A stretch of 23,366 bases of DNA from Thecamonas trahens ATCC 50062 (lineage: Eukaryota > Apusozoa > Apusomonadida > Apusomonadidae): assembly GCF_000142905.1 (NCBI RefSeq), contig NW_013657658.1:190748-214113 (forward strand), given 5' to 3'. The notes under the pieces are model-generated. The model had not been told where the DNA came from and ran no database searches. It worked only from the letters and a program-made list of their open reading frames with translations. Shown here piece by piece: positions 8,492-17,100 of this stretch (within the stretch, counting starts at the first letter, position 1; each line of letters starts with the position of its first letter). A program made the translations under genes and the position numbers.

Positions 8492-11388
8492 TCCACCTCC
8501 GCCGCCGCCTCCATCGCCTCCACCGCCTCCACCACTTCCGCCGCTGCCTCCGCTCCCGCTCCCGCCACCTCGATGGGGACCGACATTCCCCGCATCGTCG
8601 CGACGGTCGCCAGCATTGTTGTTGCCGTCGCCAACTTCGTCATCGTCGTCGCCATCGTCGCCACCGCCGCTCCTGCCGCTTGTTCCGTGCGATGACTTGC
8701 CCGAGCTTGCTGCCGACTTGGCGGCCGCGCGGGCAGAATCAAGCATGGCGCGCAGGTCAACAAGATTAGACTCGAGGTCGTGAACTGTAGCCTGGGCCGA
8801 GCTCGACTCGGTGCGTGCGGCGGTGAGATCAGCGCGCAGGGCACGAGTCTGCTCGCGAGCTGCTTCAAGCGCAGTTTGGAGTGCGTCACGCTCGTCACAG
8901 GCAAGCTGCAGGTTATGAGCCGCTTGCGAGGCAGCAGTCTCTGCGTTGGCGGCCTTCTTCTCGACCTCCAACTTGGCCGAGGCGAGGGCAGCGTTGTCCT
9001 TGCGCAGCGAGGCGACTGTGGCCTCGAGATGCGCGACGCCGGCCTCACGCTGTGAGCCGTCCCACTTGAGCGTATCGAGTGAGCGCGCAAGATCATCACG
9101 CTCGGCGGTGAGGGTCCGCAGCTGGCCGCGAAGCTCATTGGCCTGGGCAGTGACAGTTGCCAGTTGTGCCTGGGTTCCCTCCAGGCGGACGACCTGGCCG
9201 CGAGCCTCGCGGGCGTCCACCACCGCAGCCTCAAGCTTGTCGGTCGTCTCGGCGAGCGACTTTTTGAGCAGCGTAAACTTGGACTTGTCGTCCTTGCGCT
9301 GCGAGCGCAGTAGCGAGATCTGGTGCTTGGCATCCGTGAGCTCGGCAGTCAAGTCCGCAATCTTGGCCTGCGCATCGGTGGCAAGGGTGTGGATCTTGTC
9401 GCGGGCAGCGTGCGCCTCGGCAATCTGCTTCTCGGCCAGCTCCTTGTGCATCATCACTTGCGCATCGCGCTCGGCCTCAATAGACGCCACTGCCGCTTCA
9501 GCCTCGGCTCGGGCAATGTCAAGCGACTTGTGCACTCCCTTGAGCTTGACAAGCTCGGCCTTGACCTCGTTCGCCTCGGCAAGCTTGGCCGCAATCTCTT
9601 GCTCTGCTTCACGCAATTTGGCCCGGGCCTCGGAAAGCTCGCCCGACGTTCGGTCCAGCTCGTCCTGGGTTGCCGCGAGCTCAGCTTGAACTTGCCCGGC
9701 GTCGGCGAGATCATCCCGCACAGCGGCCAGCTGTGTCGTGAGCTGGGCAACGCTTGTCTCCAGCTCGGCAATGTGAGCGTTACAGCGCTCGTGATCAGGT
9801 GTCGCGAATGCCGACGAAATCGAGGTTGACGACGACAATGATGAGTTGGGCGTCGCGGGAGCTGCACGCGCAGCAACTAGCTCAGCCTCGAGCTGGGCAA
9901 TCTTAACGCGGCAGTCCTCACAGTCGGTAGCTGAGAGGTTTGCTGAGCGCGCGGCCGCAAGCTCGGCCTTGAGACTTGCAATCTCAGGCTCGTGGGTGCA
10001 AGCGATGCGACCGGTAGCCTCGCTCAGCTTGGTCTCGAGCGCGGCCTTGGCGTTCAGCGCAGCCGCGAGCTCAGCCTTGGCAGTGCTGAGGTCGGCGTGG
10101 GCTGCTGCAATGAGGGCATCAAAGTCCGGGCCCGGAGAGAGGTTCTCCGAGGCTGAGGCTGGGACCGACTCAAGCTCCGAGGCAAGCGCAGCGTCAACGG
10201 CAGCCGTGACCGAGGCGAGCGCGTTCTCGGCGGCAGCGAGGGCTGCGCTGCCGGCCGAGGCCTCGTCGTCGGAGAACGACGGTGAGGGCGACGACGACAT
10301 ATGGCGGAGCGCGTCAATCTGGTCAAGCAGAGCTTGACGGTCGCGCGTAGAGGCGGCAATGGTGGCATGGGCACCATCGAGGGACGCCGTCAGAGACGAA
10401 CGCTCGGCTTCTAGCGCCGCAACCAGGGTACGGAGCTCTGAGACCTCACCCGCAGCCGAGGTCTGGACGGCGCTCAGCTGCGCCTCAAGCGCCTCGTTGG
10501 CGGCGCGGAGCTCAAGGAGCGCGGACGAGAGCTCGGAGCAGCGCGCGTCGGTCGAGTCGTCGAGCACGTTGCGCGGGGAGCGGCTTCGGCCGACGAAGCC
10601 GACGACGAGACGGTGACGACCGACGAAGCCGCCGAGATGTCGAGCGACGACGAAGCCGACGAGAGATCATCTGCCGAGTCATCGGGCGCCATTGAGGCGT
10701 CGAGCAGGGCCTGCAGCTCGGAGCGGGCCTGGTCGCGCGCATCGAGGGCTCGCGACAGGCGAGCCTGCGAGGCTGCGAGCAAGGTGTCGGTGGCATGCTT
10801 GTCCGAGGCCATGGCGGCAAGCTGGGTCTGGAAGGTCACCAGCTGAGCCTCCAGCCGGGCGTTCTCCGACTCGAGCGAGGCGTTGATCGAGTCGAGGCGG
10901 GCGATAGTGGCATCGGCCGAGGTCAGCTGGTCAACGAGCGTCTCGATGGTCTTGGTGTATGTCTCCTGCTCGTCGTCAAGCAGGCGCGAGTCGCGGAGGA
11001 CGGTCTCGAGCTTGTCGACGCACTCACCACGGGCCTGAAGCAGCTCCTTGGACGGGGTAGCCGGCGGGCCCGCCCGCGGCGGGCGGGTGATGGCGTCGGC
11101 CTGTGCGCCCAGCGCGGCCGAGGCCTCGGCCAGCGAAGCCTGGAGCGCCTCCACAAGCTGGTCCTTCTCGGCCAGCCGGGCCTCCATGAACGCCAAGTCG
11201 TCGACGAGCTTGCCGACGTCACCACGGGCGACAGCAAGCTCGTCACGCAGCGCTGCGTTGGCCGCCTGCAGTCGCGACAGCTCGTCGGCGCCAGTTTGGC
11301 GCGGAACGGCGGCGCGTTTGGCCGCCACCACGGGCGCTGTCGCCCGCAGTGGCGCGTTGCTTCGGGAGCTTGCTTGCAGCACGCGCAT
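1881..11388 (-). CDS. giant coiled-coil protein (about 3,170 aa), frame broken at two sites
   Basis: Three minus-strand frames (11388 to about 10575, about 10575 to 3325, and about 3324 to 1881) read end to end as one protein. It is almost entirely Ala/Glu/Leu/Lys/Arg heptad sequence, the signature of very long parallel coiled coils as in golgins, centrosomal and NuMA- or myosin-tail-like scaffolds. I see no catalytic or membrane domain. The start ATG at 11388 gives MRVLQASSRS, followed by a short basic Ala-rich stretch before the heptads begin. The coil is interrupted at about residues 895-980 by a Gly/Asp-rich low-complexity segment. The C-terminus is SSRSTRVDESCEE. Each break is closed by one extra base, which makes the whole locus a multiple of three. 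Function is not assignable from sequence; scaffolding or tethering is inference. It is convergent with the Myb gene (120 bp apart) and divergent from the phosphatase gene. Confidence 0.8.
3323..3327 (-). other. frame break 2 in the giant coiled-coil gene (missing base, or intron end)
   Basis: On the minus strand the upstream frame ends LAAARASWRSCWTPK-stop, while the next frame reads QLEELLDTKMSLM from the same bases. Adding one base at the GGGCC run (3323-3327) gives a seamless heptad AAARAQLEELLDTK. An alternative is a 62-nt GT-AG intron ending at the CCAG here, with its donor at GTGACGCGG. That stretch, however, itself reads as good coiled coil (VTRAETAERETASKLAAA), which argues against an intron. 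Confidence 0.65.
8464..8700 (-). repeat. (GGC)n poly-glycine and Gly/Asp-rich low-complexity tract in the coiled-coil gene
   Basis: On the plus strand this is (CCG)8 followed by imperfect CCTCCACC-type units. On the coding strand it encodes a run of about 16 Gly, mixed Gly/Ser stretches and, further upstream, GDDGDDDDEVGDGNNN. It breaks the heptad register and divides the protein into an N-terminal arm of about 900 residues and a C-terminal arm of about 2,200. It would act as a flexible hinge or disordered linker; this role is inferred from composition only. Confidence 0.85.
10574..10579 (-). other. frame break 1 in the giant coiled-coil gene (missing base or small intron)
   Basis: The first frame runs SSASSAEAAPR and then becomes Arg/Pro/Ser-rich nonsense (ATCSTTRPTRAAPSSRP). 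The next frame starts NVLDDSTDARCSELSSALLEL and continues as clean coiled coil. One additional C in the CCCC run (GGGG at 10575-10578 on the plus strand) joins them as AEAAPPRNVLDDSTD. I found no good-length GT-AG intron restoring the frame. Confidence 0.65.
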
Positions 11389-11718
11389 GCTCCCCTTGGG
11401 TTGGCTGTGGTGTGGCTGGGGGGTGGAAGGTGGCTGGGTCTGGGGTGGGGTGGGGGTGCGTTGAGTGGCGGTCCCTCCGTGCTCGGCGCCTTGCGGGCGC
11501 AGGCGTGGCGCGCGATGCGCGGCGAATCAATGAATCATGTCGGGCTCAAAGTTTGTGGCGCCGCTCACTGCTGAAGGCGAGGGAAATGGCAAACAAATTG
11601 TGTGTGCGTCTATGCCGGGCCTGTGCCGCAAGCAACACACGCCCCTCGACACACCCCAGCTGCGGCCGCAGCTCTGCGTAGGCCGCGTCCTTGCCTCGTC
11701 TCACACCCCACTTCAGGC
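11389..11718. promoter_or_regulatory. 330-bp divergent intergenic region
   Basis: The region separates the start codons of the coiled-coil gene (minus) and the phosphatase gene (plus), so it should hold both promoters. The only clear structure is a strongly strand-asymmetric G-rich stretch at about 11400-11462 (plus strand), giving a pyrimidine tract plus CAG upstream of the minus-strand ATG, and a pyrimidine-rich stretch ending in CTTCAG at 11711-11716 just before the plus-strand ATG. I see no convincing TATA box or repeated operator-like element. Confidence 0.5.
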
Positions 11719-12972
11719 ATGGCTGCGTTGGCGCTCGCATGGAGCATTTCTGTGCTGAGCTCGAGCTTGGGTGGGGGCTGGGTTGGTTGCGCGGGGCGGC
11801 GCGGGCGGTGCGCGGGGCGGCCGCGCCTGGTGCCGCTGACGGTTTGGAGCGCAGTCCTGGTGGCGTGTGCGCTTGGAGCCGATGTTGGACTCCTCACCGC
11901 TGCGACGCGGACCAATGGCGACGATGACGATCGCGGCCTGGTCTGGGGTGTGGCGCTGGTGGCAGCTGCCGGTGCGGGCATGGTGCTCGAGGGCTGGTAC
12001 GCCGAGTACGCGATGGTGACTCGGGCCCCCGATCTGGGCTTTCCTGCTCGAGGCACGGCGGTGACCATTGCCTGCGCTGTGGCTGGCGGAGTTGCAGCCA
12101 CAGCTGGCATGGCTTTGGCAGGGCGGGTCATGGTCTTGGGGCTGCTGGTGATTGCCGATGCAGTGACAGCTGGATGTGCGGGCGTGGTGCTTGCCAAGCT
12201 GGCGCACTGGGACGCGCCTGTGCGGGTCCGGCTGTCAGACGCAGCAATCCGGGCGTCGGCTGCGCCGATGGTTGTGGACTTTGTTGCGTCCGATGCGCTG
12301 CCGGCCGGTTTTGGCAGTTTGGGCATGAGCGCGTGCCCGGGACGGTACAAGCCGCCGGGGGTGGTGCGGGACCTGGCGGTCGATGTGGCGCACCTGAGCG
12401 GCTCACTTGGCGTCGACGTGCTAGTTACGCTCGTCCCGGTTGACGAGCTGCGACGAATGGGACTCCAGGACCTGGGAGACGTTGCACAGCGTGCAGGACT
12501 TGTATGGGAAGGCAGCGTAACGTGGCGCGACAAATGGGTCCCCACGCTTGCCGATCTCGCGCTTGCTGCCGAGACCATCGCGGTCCATCTCGCTGCCGGC
12601 CGCCGAGTAGTCGTCCACTGCAACGGTGGCAAGGGACGAACGGGACTTGCCGTGGCCGCTACTCTCCTCACCTGCGCACGCGCAAGCGCCGACAGCGCGC
12701 TCTCCCTCGACGATGCGCTCTCCGCCATGCGCGCTGAGCGCCTCGGGATGCTTCGCAACCCTGTCCAGATTGCCGCCGTGTTGGCCTTTACCTCGCGGCT
12801 GCATGCCCTACCCACTCCCGGCCTCCACGTCCACCCACGATCTCTAACCGGCTCAGCCAGTCTCAGCTCGAGATCATCGTCGTTCAGCAGCGCAAGCTCT
12901 GCCGTTTGCCACTCGGACTCGGACTCACATGGCAGCCATGATCTCTCCACCAGCCCGAGTAGCCATCCGTAG
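11719..12972 (+). CDS. multi-pass membrane protein with C-terminal CDKN3/KAP-like dual-specificity phosphatase domain
   Basis: The ATG at 11719 starts MAALALAWSISV and gives 417 residues; the open frame upstream begins only at a GTG, so this is the first ATG. The N-terminal part has about five hydrophobic segments (about residues 2-25, 37-61, 73-92, 112-133 and 136-159), rich in Ala/Val/Gly/Leu. The C-terminal domain (about 195-360) carries the protein tyrosine phosphatase signature VVVHCNGGKGRTG, i.e. CX5R with Cys301 and Arg307. Asp271 (TWRDKW) lies 30 residues before the Cys, the spacing I recall for the general acid of human KAP/CDKN3. The flanking sequence (VTLVPVDELRRMGL, then the helix before the P-loop) also looks KAP-like. 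A Ser-rich, His/Asp-containing tail ends the protein. Expected activity is phospho-Ser/Thr/Tyr hydrolysis on the cytosolic face; the substrate is unknown. The membrane region is not recognised. Confidence 0.8.
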   Translation: MAALALAWSISVLSSSLGGGWVGCAGRRGRCAGRPRLVPLTVWSAVLVACALGADVGLLTAATRTNGDDDDRGLVWGVALVAAAGAGMVLEGWYAEYAMVTRAPDLGFPARGTAVTIACAVAGGVAATAGMALAGRVMVLGLLVIADAVTAGCAGVVLAKLAHWDAPVRVRLSDAAIRASAAPMVVDFVASDALPAGFGSLGMSACPGRYKPPGVVRDLAVDVAHLSGSLGVDVLVTLVPVDELRRMGLQDLGDVAQRAGLVWEGSVTWRDKWVPTLADLALAAETIAVHLAAGRRVVVHCNGGKGRTGLAVAATLLTCARASADSALSLDDALSAMRAERLGMLRNPVQIAAVLAFTSRLHALPTPGLHVHPRSLTGSASLSSRSSSFSSASSAVCHSDSDSHGSHDLSTSPSSHP

Positions 12973-13035
12973 CACGTACAACCATCGCACAATCTCGAAT
13001 CCGAGATGGCCGGCCGCAGCTAATTCCTTGATTTA

Positions 13036-13059
13036 CAGCAGCAGCAGCAGCAGCAGCAG

Positions 13060-13098
<39 letters not shown>
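13036..13098 (+). repeat. (CAG)n microsatellite, 9 + CAC + 11 units
   Basis: Nine CAG units, one CAC interruption, then eleven CAG units. The tract lies in the 228-bp gap between the phosphatase stop (12972) and the next start (13201), so it is non-coding in the gene models here and probably in one of the UTRs. Confidence 0.95.
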
Positions 13099-13099
<1 letters not shown>

Positions 13100-13200
13100 G
13101 TACACCTGAGTCGGCCCGAGCCACCACCGCCCACCCACCCGCACACACACCCGACCACCCACCTCTACCCACATACGCCACTCCTCCTCAGGCGGTATCC

Positions 13201-14045
13201 ATGGCCAGTCCTGTGGACAACAGATCCGCACTCGAGCGAGTCACCCTTGTCCACACCATCTACATTGGAGCCATCACCGTGGTCCTGGTACGCCCCTTCC
13301 CCTCCCCTTCCCTCCCCTCCCCTGTCCGTAACCTCACCCTCTCCCTCATCCTCACCCTCTCCCTCTCCCTCTCCCACAGTTCCTCCTCTCTGTCTGCATC
13401 GTCCGCTACCGCCACATGAAGCGCATGCGTGGTCTCAAGGCTATTCCCCAGAACAGAATACCCGTCGGCCGAGACGATGTACCCAAGGCACGCTCTCTGC
13501 CCATCCCCCCCCCCCCCCCTTTCCCCCTCCCCTCCCCCTCTACCCCTCCCTGCCTCCCTCAGACTCACCAGGACATGGATGATGACGTGTAGAAGCAGGC
13601 GGCGTTGATCGAGGCCACGACTCAACGGGCGATGAGTCTGTCTGCGCCGCCGGTGGTCCCTGCCGAGGGCTCGCTTGGCTGGGGCCAGCCGTCGTCGGAC
13701 TTCGGCCAAGTGCACTTCAAGACCTCCATCGCGTCGAGCTTCCAAGTCCTTGAGGCTGCGGCCATGAATCGGTATCCGGTGCTGTATCGTGAGCCGTCGA
13801 TGACTGTGGCCAACTATCTCGTATTTCTCCGTGAGGTCTGCTCCGGCCTCCAGCCGCAGCTCTGCGCCTGGTACGTGGCCACCTATGAGCGCGCCCGGTT
13901 CTCGACGGACGACTTTACCCTTGACGACTACAAGGCCTTTATGGATCGCTTTGTCGTCCTCATCCAGGCCATCGAGTCTCCACAGTTTGCCGTCAACGAA
14001 TCGCTAATCCCACCAGAGCGGTTCCGCATGGCTGCAGTGTCGTGA
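13201..14045 (+). CDS. small single-pass membrane protein, C1orf43 (NICE-3)/Dlt1-like; three exons
   Basis: Exons 13201-13287, 13380-13487 and 13593-14045 join in phase 0 to give 215 residues. Exon 1 starts MASPVDNRSALERV. Exons 1 and 2 together make one transmembrane segment (TIYIGAITVVL joined to FLLSVCIV), followed by a basic RYRHMKRMR stop-transfer. Exon 2 ends IPVGRDDVPK, matching in spirit the VPVGHNAPK of human C1orf43 after its single transmembrane helix. Exon 3 contains MTVANYLVFLREV and YVATYERARFSTDDFTLDDYKAFM, comparable to the YETARYGTGVFGQNEYLRY block of C1orf43 and the YE.ARF segment of fungal Dlt1. The order (short N-terminus, TM, basic patch, cytosolic domain) and length (human about 250 aa) fit that family. 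Biochemical function is unknown to me; human C1orf43 has been linked to Golgi/mitochondria and phagocytosis. The stop lies 29 bp from the convergent NEMF stop. Confidence 0.7.
13288..13379 (+). other. intron 1 of the C1orf43/Dlt1-like gene (92 nt, GT-AG)
   Basis: Donor CTG|GTACGC and acceptor CTCTCCCACAG|TTC. The body is almost pure pyrimidine (CCCTTCCCCTCCCC, then CTCCCT repeats). The length is not a multiple of three, and splicing joins the two halves of one transmembrane helix, which supports both boundaries. Confidence 0.85.
13488..13592 (+). other. intron 2 of the C1orf43/Dlt1-like gene (105 nt, probable GC-AG)
   Basis: The best donor is AAG|GCACGC (13488), with acceptor GACGTGTAG|AAG (13592). 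This keeps the conserved VPK and continues KQAALIEATTQ in phase 0. A GT alternative three codons upstream (GAT|GTACCC) would delete VPK. Retention would stop at the in-frame TAG that forms the acceptor. The other AGs near 13562 and 13570 leave an in-frame TAG and are excluded. The intron contains a run of 15 C at 13505-13519. Confidence 0.7.
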
Positions 14046-14074
14046 CGAGCGGCGCGCGCACATGCTGCAATGTA

Positions 14075-14165
14075 TCAGCGCTTCTTGCCGCCGCCCTTCT
14101 TGCCGCCCTTGCCTCGGCCCTTGCCTCTGCCCTTGCCCTTGCCCTTGCCCTTGCCGCCGCCGGCA
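14075..14165 (-). repeat. hexanucleotide-like (GGCAAG)n repeat encoding the Lys-Gly tail of NEMF
   Basis: The plus strand shows CTTGCC units repeated with minor changes between about 14090 and 14157. On the coding strand this reads GKGKGKGKGRGKGRGKGGKK and ends GGGKKR at the stop codon. Confidence 0.85.
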
Positions 14166-17100
14166 ATCTGGACTTCGACGCCGCCGAGCATCGGCGGAAT
14201 GAGGTCATTATCCTTCAGCGACTTGATGAGTGCAAGCTGGCCGGGCGTCTTCTTGGCGAGGCTCATAAAGTTAGCCACCGCTGCCCGCGCCGCCTTGCCC
14301 TTCTTCCCGTCGCCGGGCACAAGCTTGACCTTGTACTTGAACTTGGAGAAGGCTGACCACGGTCCGCACATGACCAGCGCGTACAGCAGCTCGTTGTCGC
14401 CGCCGGTCGAGTCCAGGTTCTCGTCACCCTCGCGTGACGCATCCATTGACGCCGGGTTGCCCACCAGCGTCTGCATGAGCGACACTGTCGACGCCACTTC
14501 GGACTCGACTTTCTTCCGCTGCTTCTCGTGGATGGCCTCGCGTTCGGCGTCGGTCATGGTCCGCCGCAGGTCCGTCACAATGGTTGCCGTCTCGTCGGCG
14601 GCAGAGCCGTCCGACCCGCTCCCGCTCTCTTCGTCGCCGTTGTTGTCGTCCCCGCCCTCGCTCGGCTCTCCGAGCGCCGCCGCAATGACATCTTCCGAGT
14701 GTCCCAGCTCGCGCATCCGCGCCCGCCGCTCCTCGTCGTCCTGGTCGGCATACTTGGCCATCATCTTCTTGAGCTTGTTCCGCTTCCGCCGCTTGGTCCG
14801 CTCCGACACTTCGCTGGCTGCTGTCCCATCCTGGGTTCCCGAGTCGGACGCCTCGTCGCCGCGGCTGCTCTTGTTGTTGCCGCCATCACGCGCCGCTGCC
14901 GCTGCTGCCGCCCGCTTGCTTGCCGCAAGCTCCGCCCGCAGCGTCTCCAAGTCGAGCTCGCGCCCCTCTTTCCGAGCCTTGCGCAGCAGCTTGCGCTCCT
15001 TGGCGGTGATCCGCCGCTTGCCGCCCCCCTTGCCGCCTTCCGTGCCGCTCGCGGGGATCGCCGGCCCGCGACCAGCGCCGTCGGCTCCGGCCCCAGCTCC
15101 AGCTCCAGTCGGCGTCTCGTACGCCGGCGTGTCCGGAAACAGGCCATCGTCCGAGCCCTCGTCCTCCGAGTCGTCGTCCGAGTCGTCGTCCGGGTCGCCA
15201 TCATCCGCGGCAGCGGCGACAGCCTCTCCAATCGCACCATCGCCTGCCCCCAGGCATGCCACCTCGCCTGCCCCCTCGCTAGCAACTTCCGCCGACGGTC
15301 CGGCACCATCAGCCACCGTCAGCGCCGCGTGGACAGGAAGCTTAGTGCGGAACACAATGCCGTAGCCCATGACCAGAGGGTTCGGCGGCAAAAAGTTCTT
15401 CTTGCCGCGAATCATGAACGATCCGGTCGAGAGGTACTCACCCGACGGCGCAGTCTTGGAGACCTGGTGAGCATAGACCCACCAGGCCGAAGAGACAATC
15501 TTGGCTGACCACGCAGCCGAGCGCGAGACGCACGCACACCCGGCCTCGGCCAGCGTGTTGGGCGGAATGACACCGCCGCTCGGGTTCTTGATGATGAGCG
15601 ATGCCGCGCCGTGGATGTCGGCGTGGACGTATATGTCGTGCTTGTCAAGGTACCGCTTGACGAGCAGCTCATTCTGGTGGGCGTCGCGGCCAGAGACGAC
15701 CATAAACCGCTCCGACGACACAAACCAGTTGAACTTTTCAAACCACAGCGCCTTGCGGGTGGCCTGGATCTTGACCTTGGATTGGCCAACCTTGCCCTCG
15801 GCCTTGGCTGCCTTGGCACGCGCCCGCTTCTCGATGGCGTCCATGGCCTTGTCAAGCGCCGCGAGCGACTTGGCGTGCTTGGTCCGCGCCGCCTTGGCCT
15901 TGGCGTAGTACTCCTGTGCGTTGGCGTACGCCGACTCGGTAACGTCGATGTCGACCACCCGCGTCGCGCCCTCGTCGCCCGTCGGGTCCGGCAGCTTGAG
16001 CGCAATGGCCGACGACTCGAGCTTGAGCTTGGTGATGAGGCATGCGATTGGCTCGCCACGCCGCTGCTCTTCCTTGACAATCCGCCCGAGCTCTTCCCAA
16101 TCAACAGCGTTCTCCAGCGCCGACCGGATGATGAGGATGGCCTGCTCCACTTCGTCGACTGAGACCTCGATTGCCTGTGCCTTGGCTGTGCAGTCGTCGA
16201 CCTTGGCCGCCAGTCCGGCCACCCGATTGAGCTGGTCCTTTCGCGCCTTGTCGATCTTCTTCTCGGCCTTGTCACCCTTGGTCGTCTTGGTCGTCGACGC
16301 CATTGCCATCTCCTTGCACGAAAAGTATGCATCGACCGCAACATCAAACGAGGTGAACTCGATCCGCGACGCGTCCGCAAACTGCCGCCACAGATGCGGG
16401 ATACAGTAGCCAGCCTTAAAGCCGGCAGGCGGAATGGCCATGCCCTCGACGTAGCTCACCACCAGCGGCGCAGCCGGATCGACTTCGTGGCCCTTCTTGG
16501 GCAGCAGAATAATGTAGCCAGGCACAACCTCGTTCGGCTCGTCTGGATCCTGCGTGTTGGAGCCCTCGACCACAAACCGCGGCGAGAGCACATCGACAAT
16601 GCCGTCGGCTTCGCGACACGCCGCCGCAATCTGGGACACCCCATCGTCGGATGCCAGCACCTCTTCGGCTTCGGCCTTGCCGTCCACGCCGGCGCCGAGG
16701 AGCGCGTGCTGCGCCAGCTCCTTGCCGTACATCGACGACCGGAGCAGCAAATTGAACGGCGAGCCCGCTTCCGGCAGCAGCGCACGAATCCGCTCGTCGT
16801 CGAGCACCTCGCCCACGTTGCGGGCGCTCGCCACGTCCAGCACCTCCCGAGGCGCAATCTTGACGCCGGCCTCGGCATCCACACGCCTCCGCATCGTTGC
16901 CAGAATCACCATCTCAGAGTCCAGCAACACCACATTGCCCTGGTCATACAGCTCCACATACAGATGATGGAGTCCCTCCCGCGACGCAAACGTCAGCAGC
17001 ACCACCCGGTCGATGCCCAACTGCTGAACAGCCGCCACCCGCGACTCACGCAAGTGCTTGCGCAGCTGCACTCATATTTCGCAAGCACCCCAATCCATTG

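Noticed and set aside
8278-9333. 351-residue minus-strand frame overlapping the poly-Gly region
   Set aside because: An alternative frame of the same coding strand with Arg/Ser/Pro-rich sequence; the main frame is continuous through this region.
3320-10580. Programmed -1 ribosomal frameshifting at the coiled-coil breaks
   Set aside because: Neither site has an X XXY YYZ slippery heptamer in the right phase and I saw no obvious downstream pseudoknot. A missing base is simpler.
11610-12992. 460-residue minus-strand frame opposite the phosphatase gene
   Set aside because: Ala/Ser/Thr/Pro-rich with no domain, whereas the plus strand has a full PTP signature and membrane segments.
13036-13098. 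CRISPR-like or polyglutamine-coding interpretation of the CAG tract
   Set aside because: There are no spacers, and it is a plain trinucleotide microsatellite. In the supported gene models it is outside coding sequence, so it is not a poly-Gln tract.
12929-13582. 217-residue plus-strand frame through the CAG tract and both introns of the C1orf43-like gene
   Set aside because: It reads poly-Ser and poly-Pro from microsatellite and intron sequence; the spliced model in a different frame gives a conserved membrane protein.
14070-15365. 431-residue plus-strand frame opposite NEMF
   Set aside because: Ser/Pro/Leu low complexity, antisense to the clearly conserved NFACT domains.
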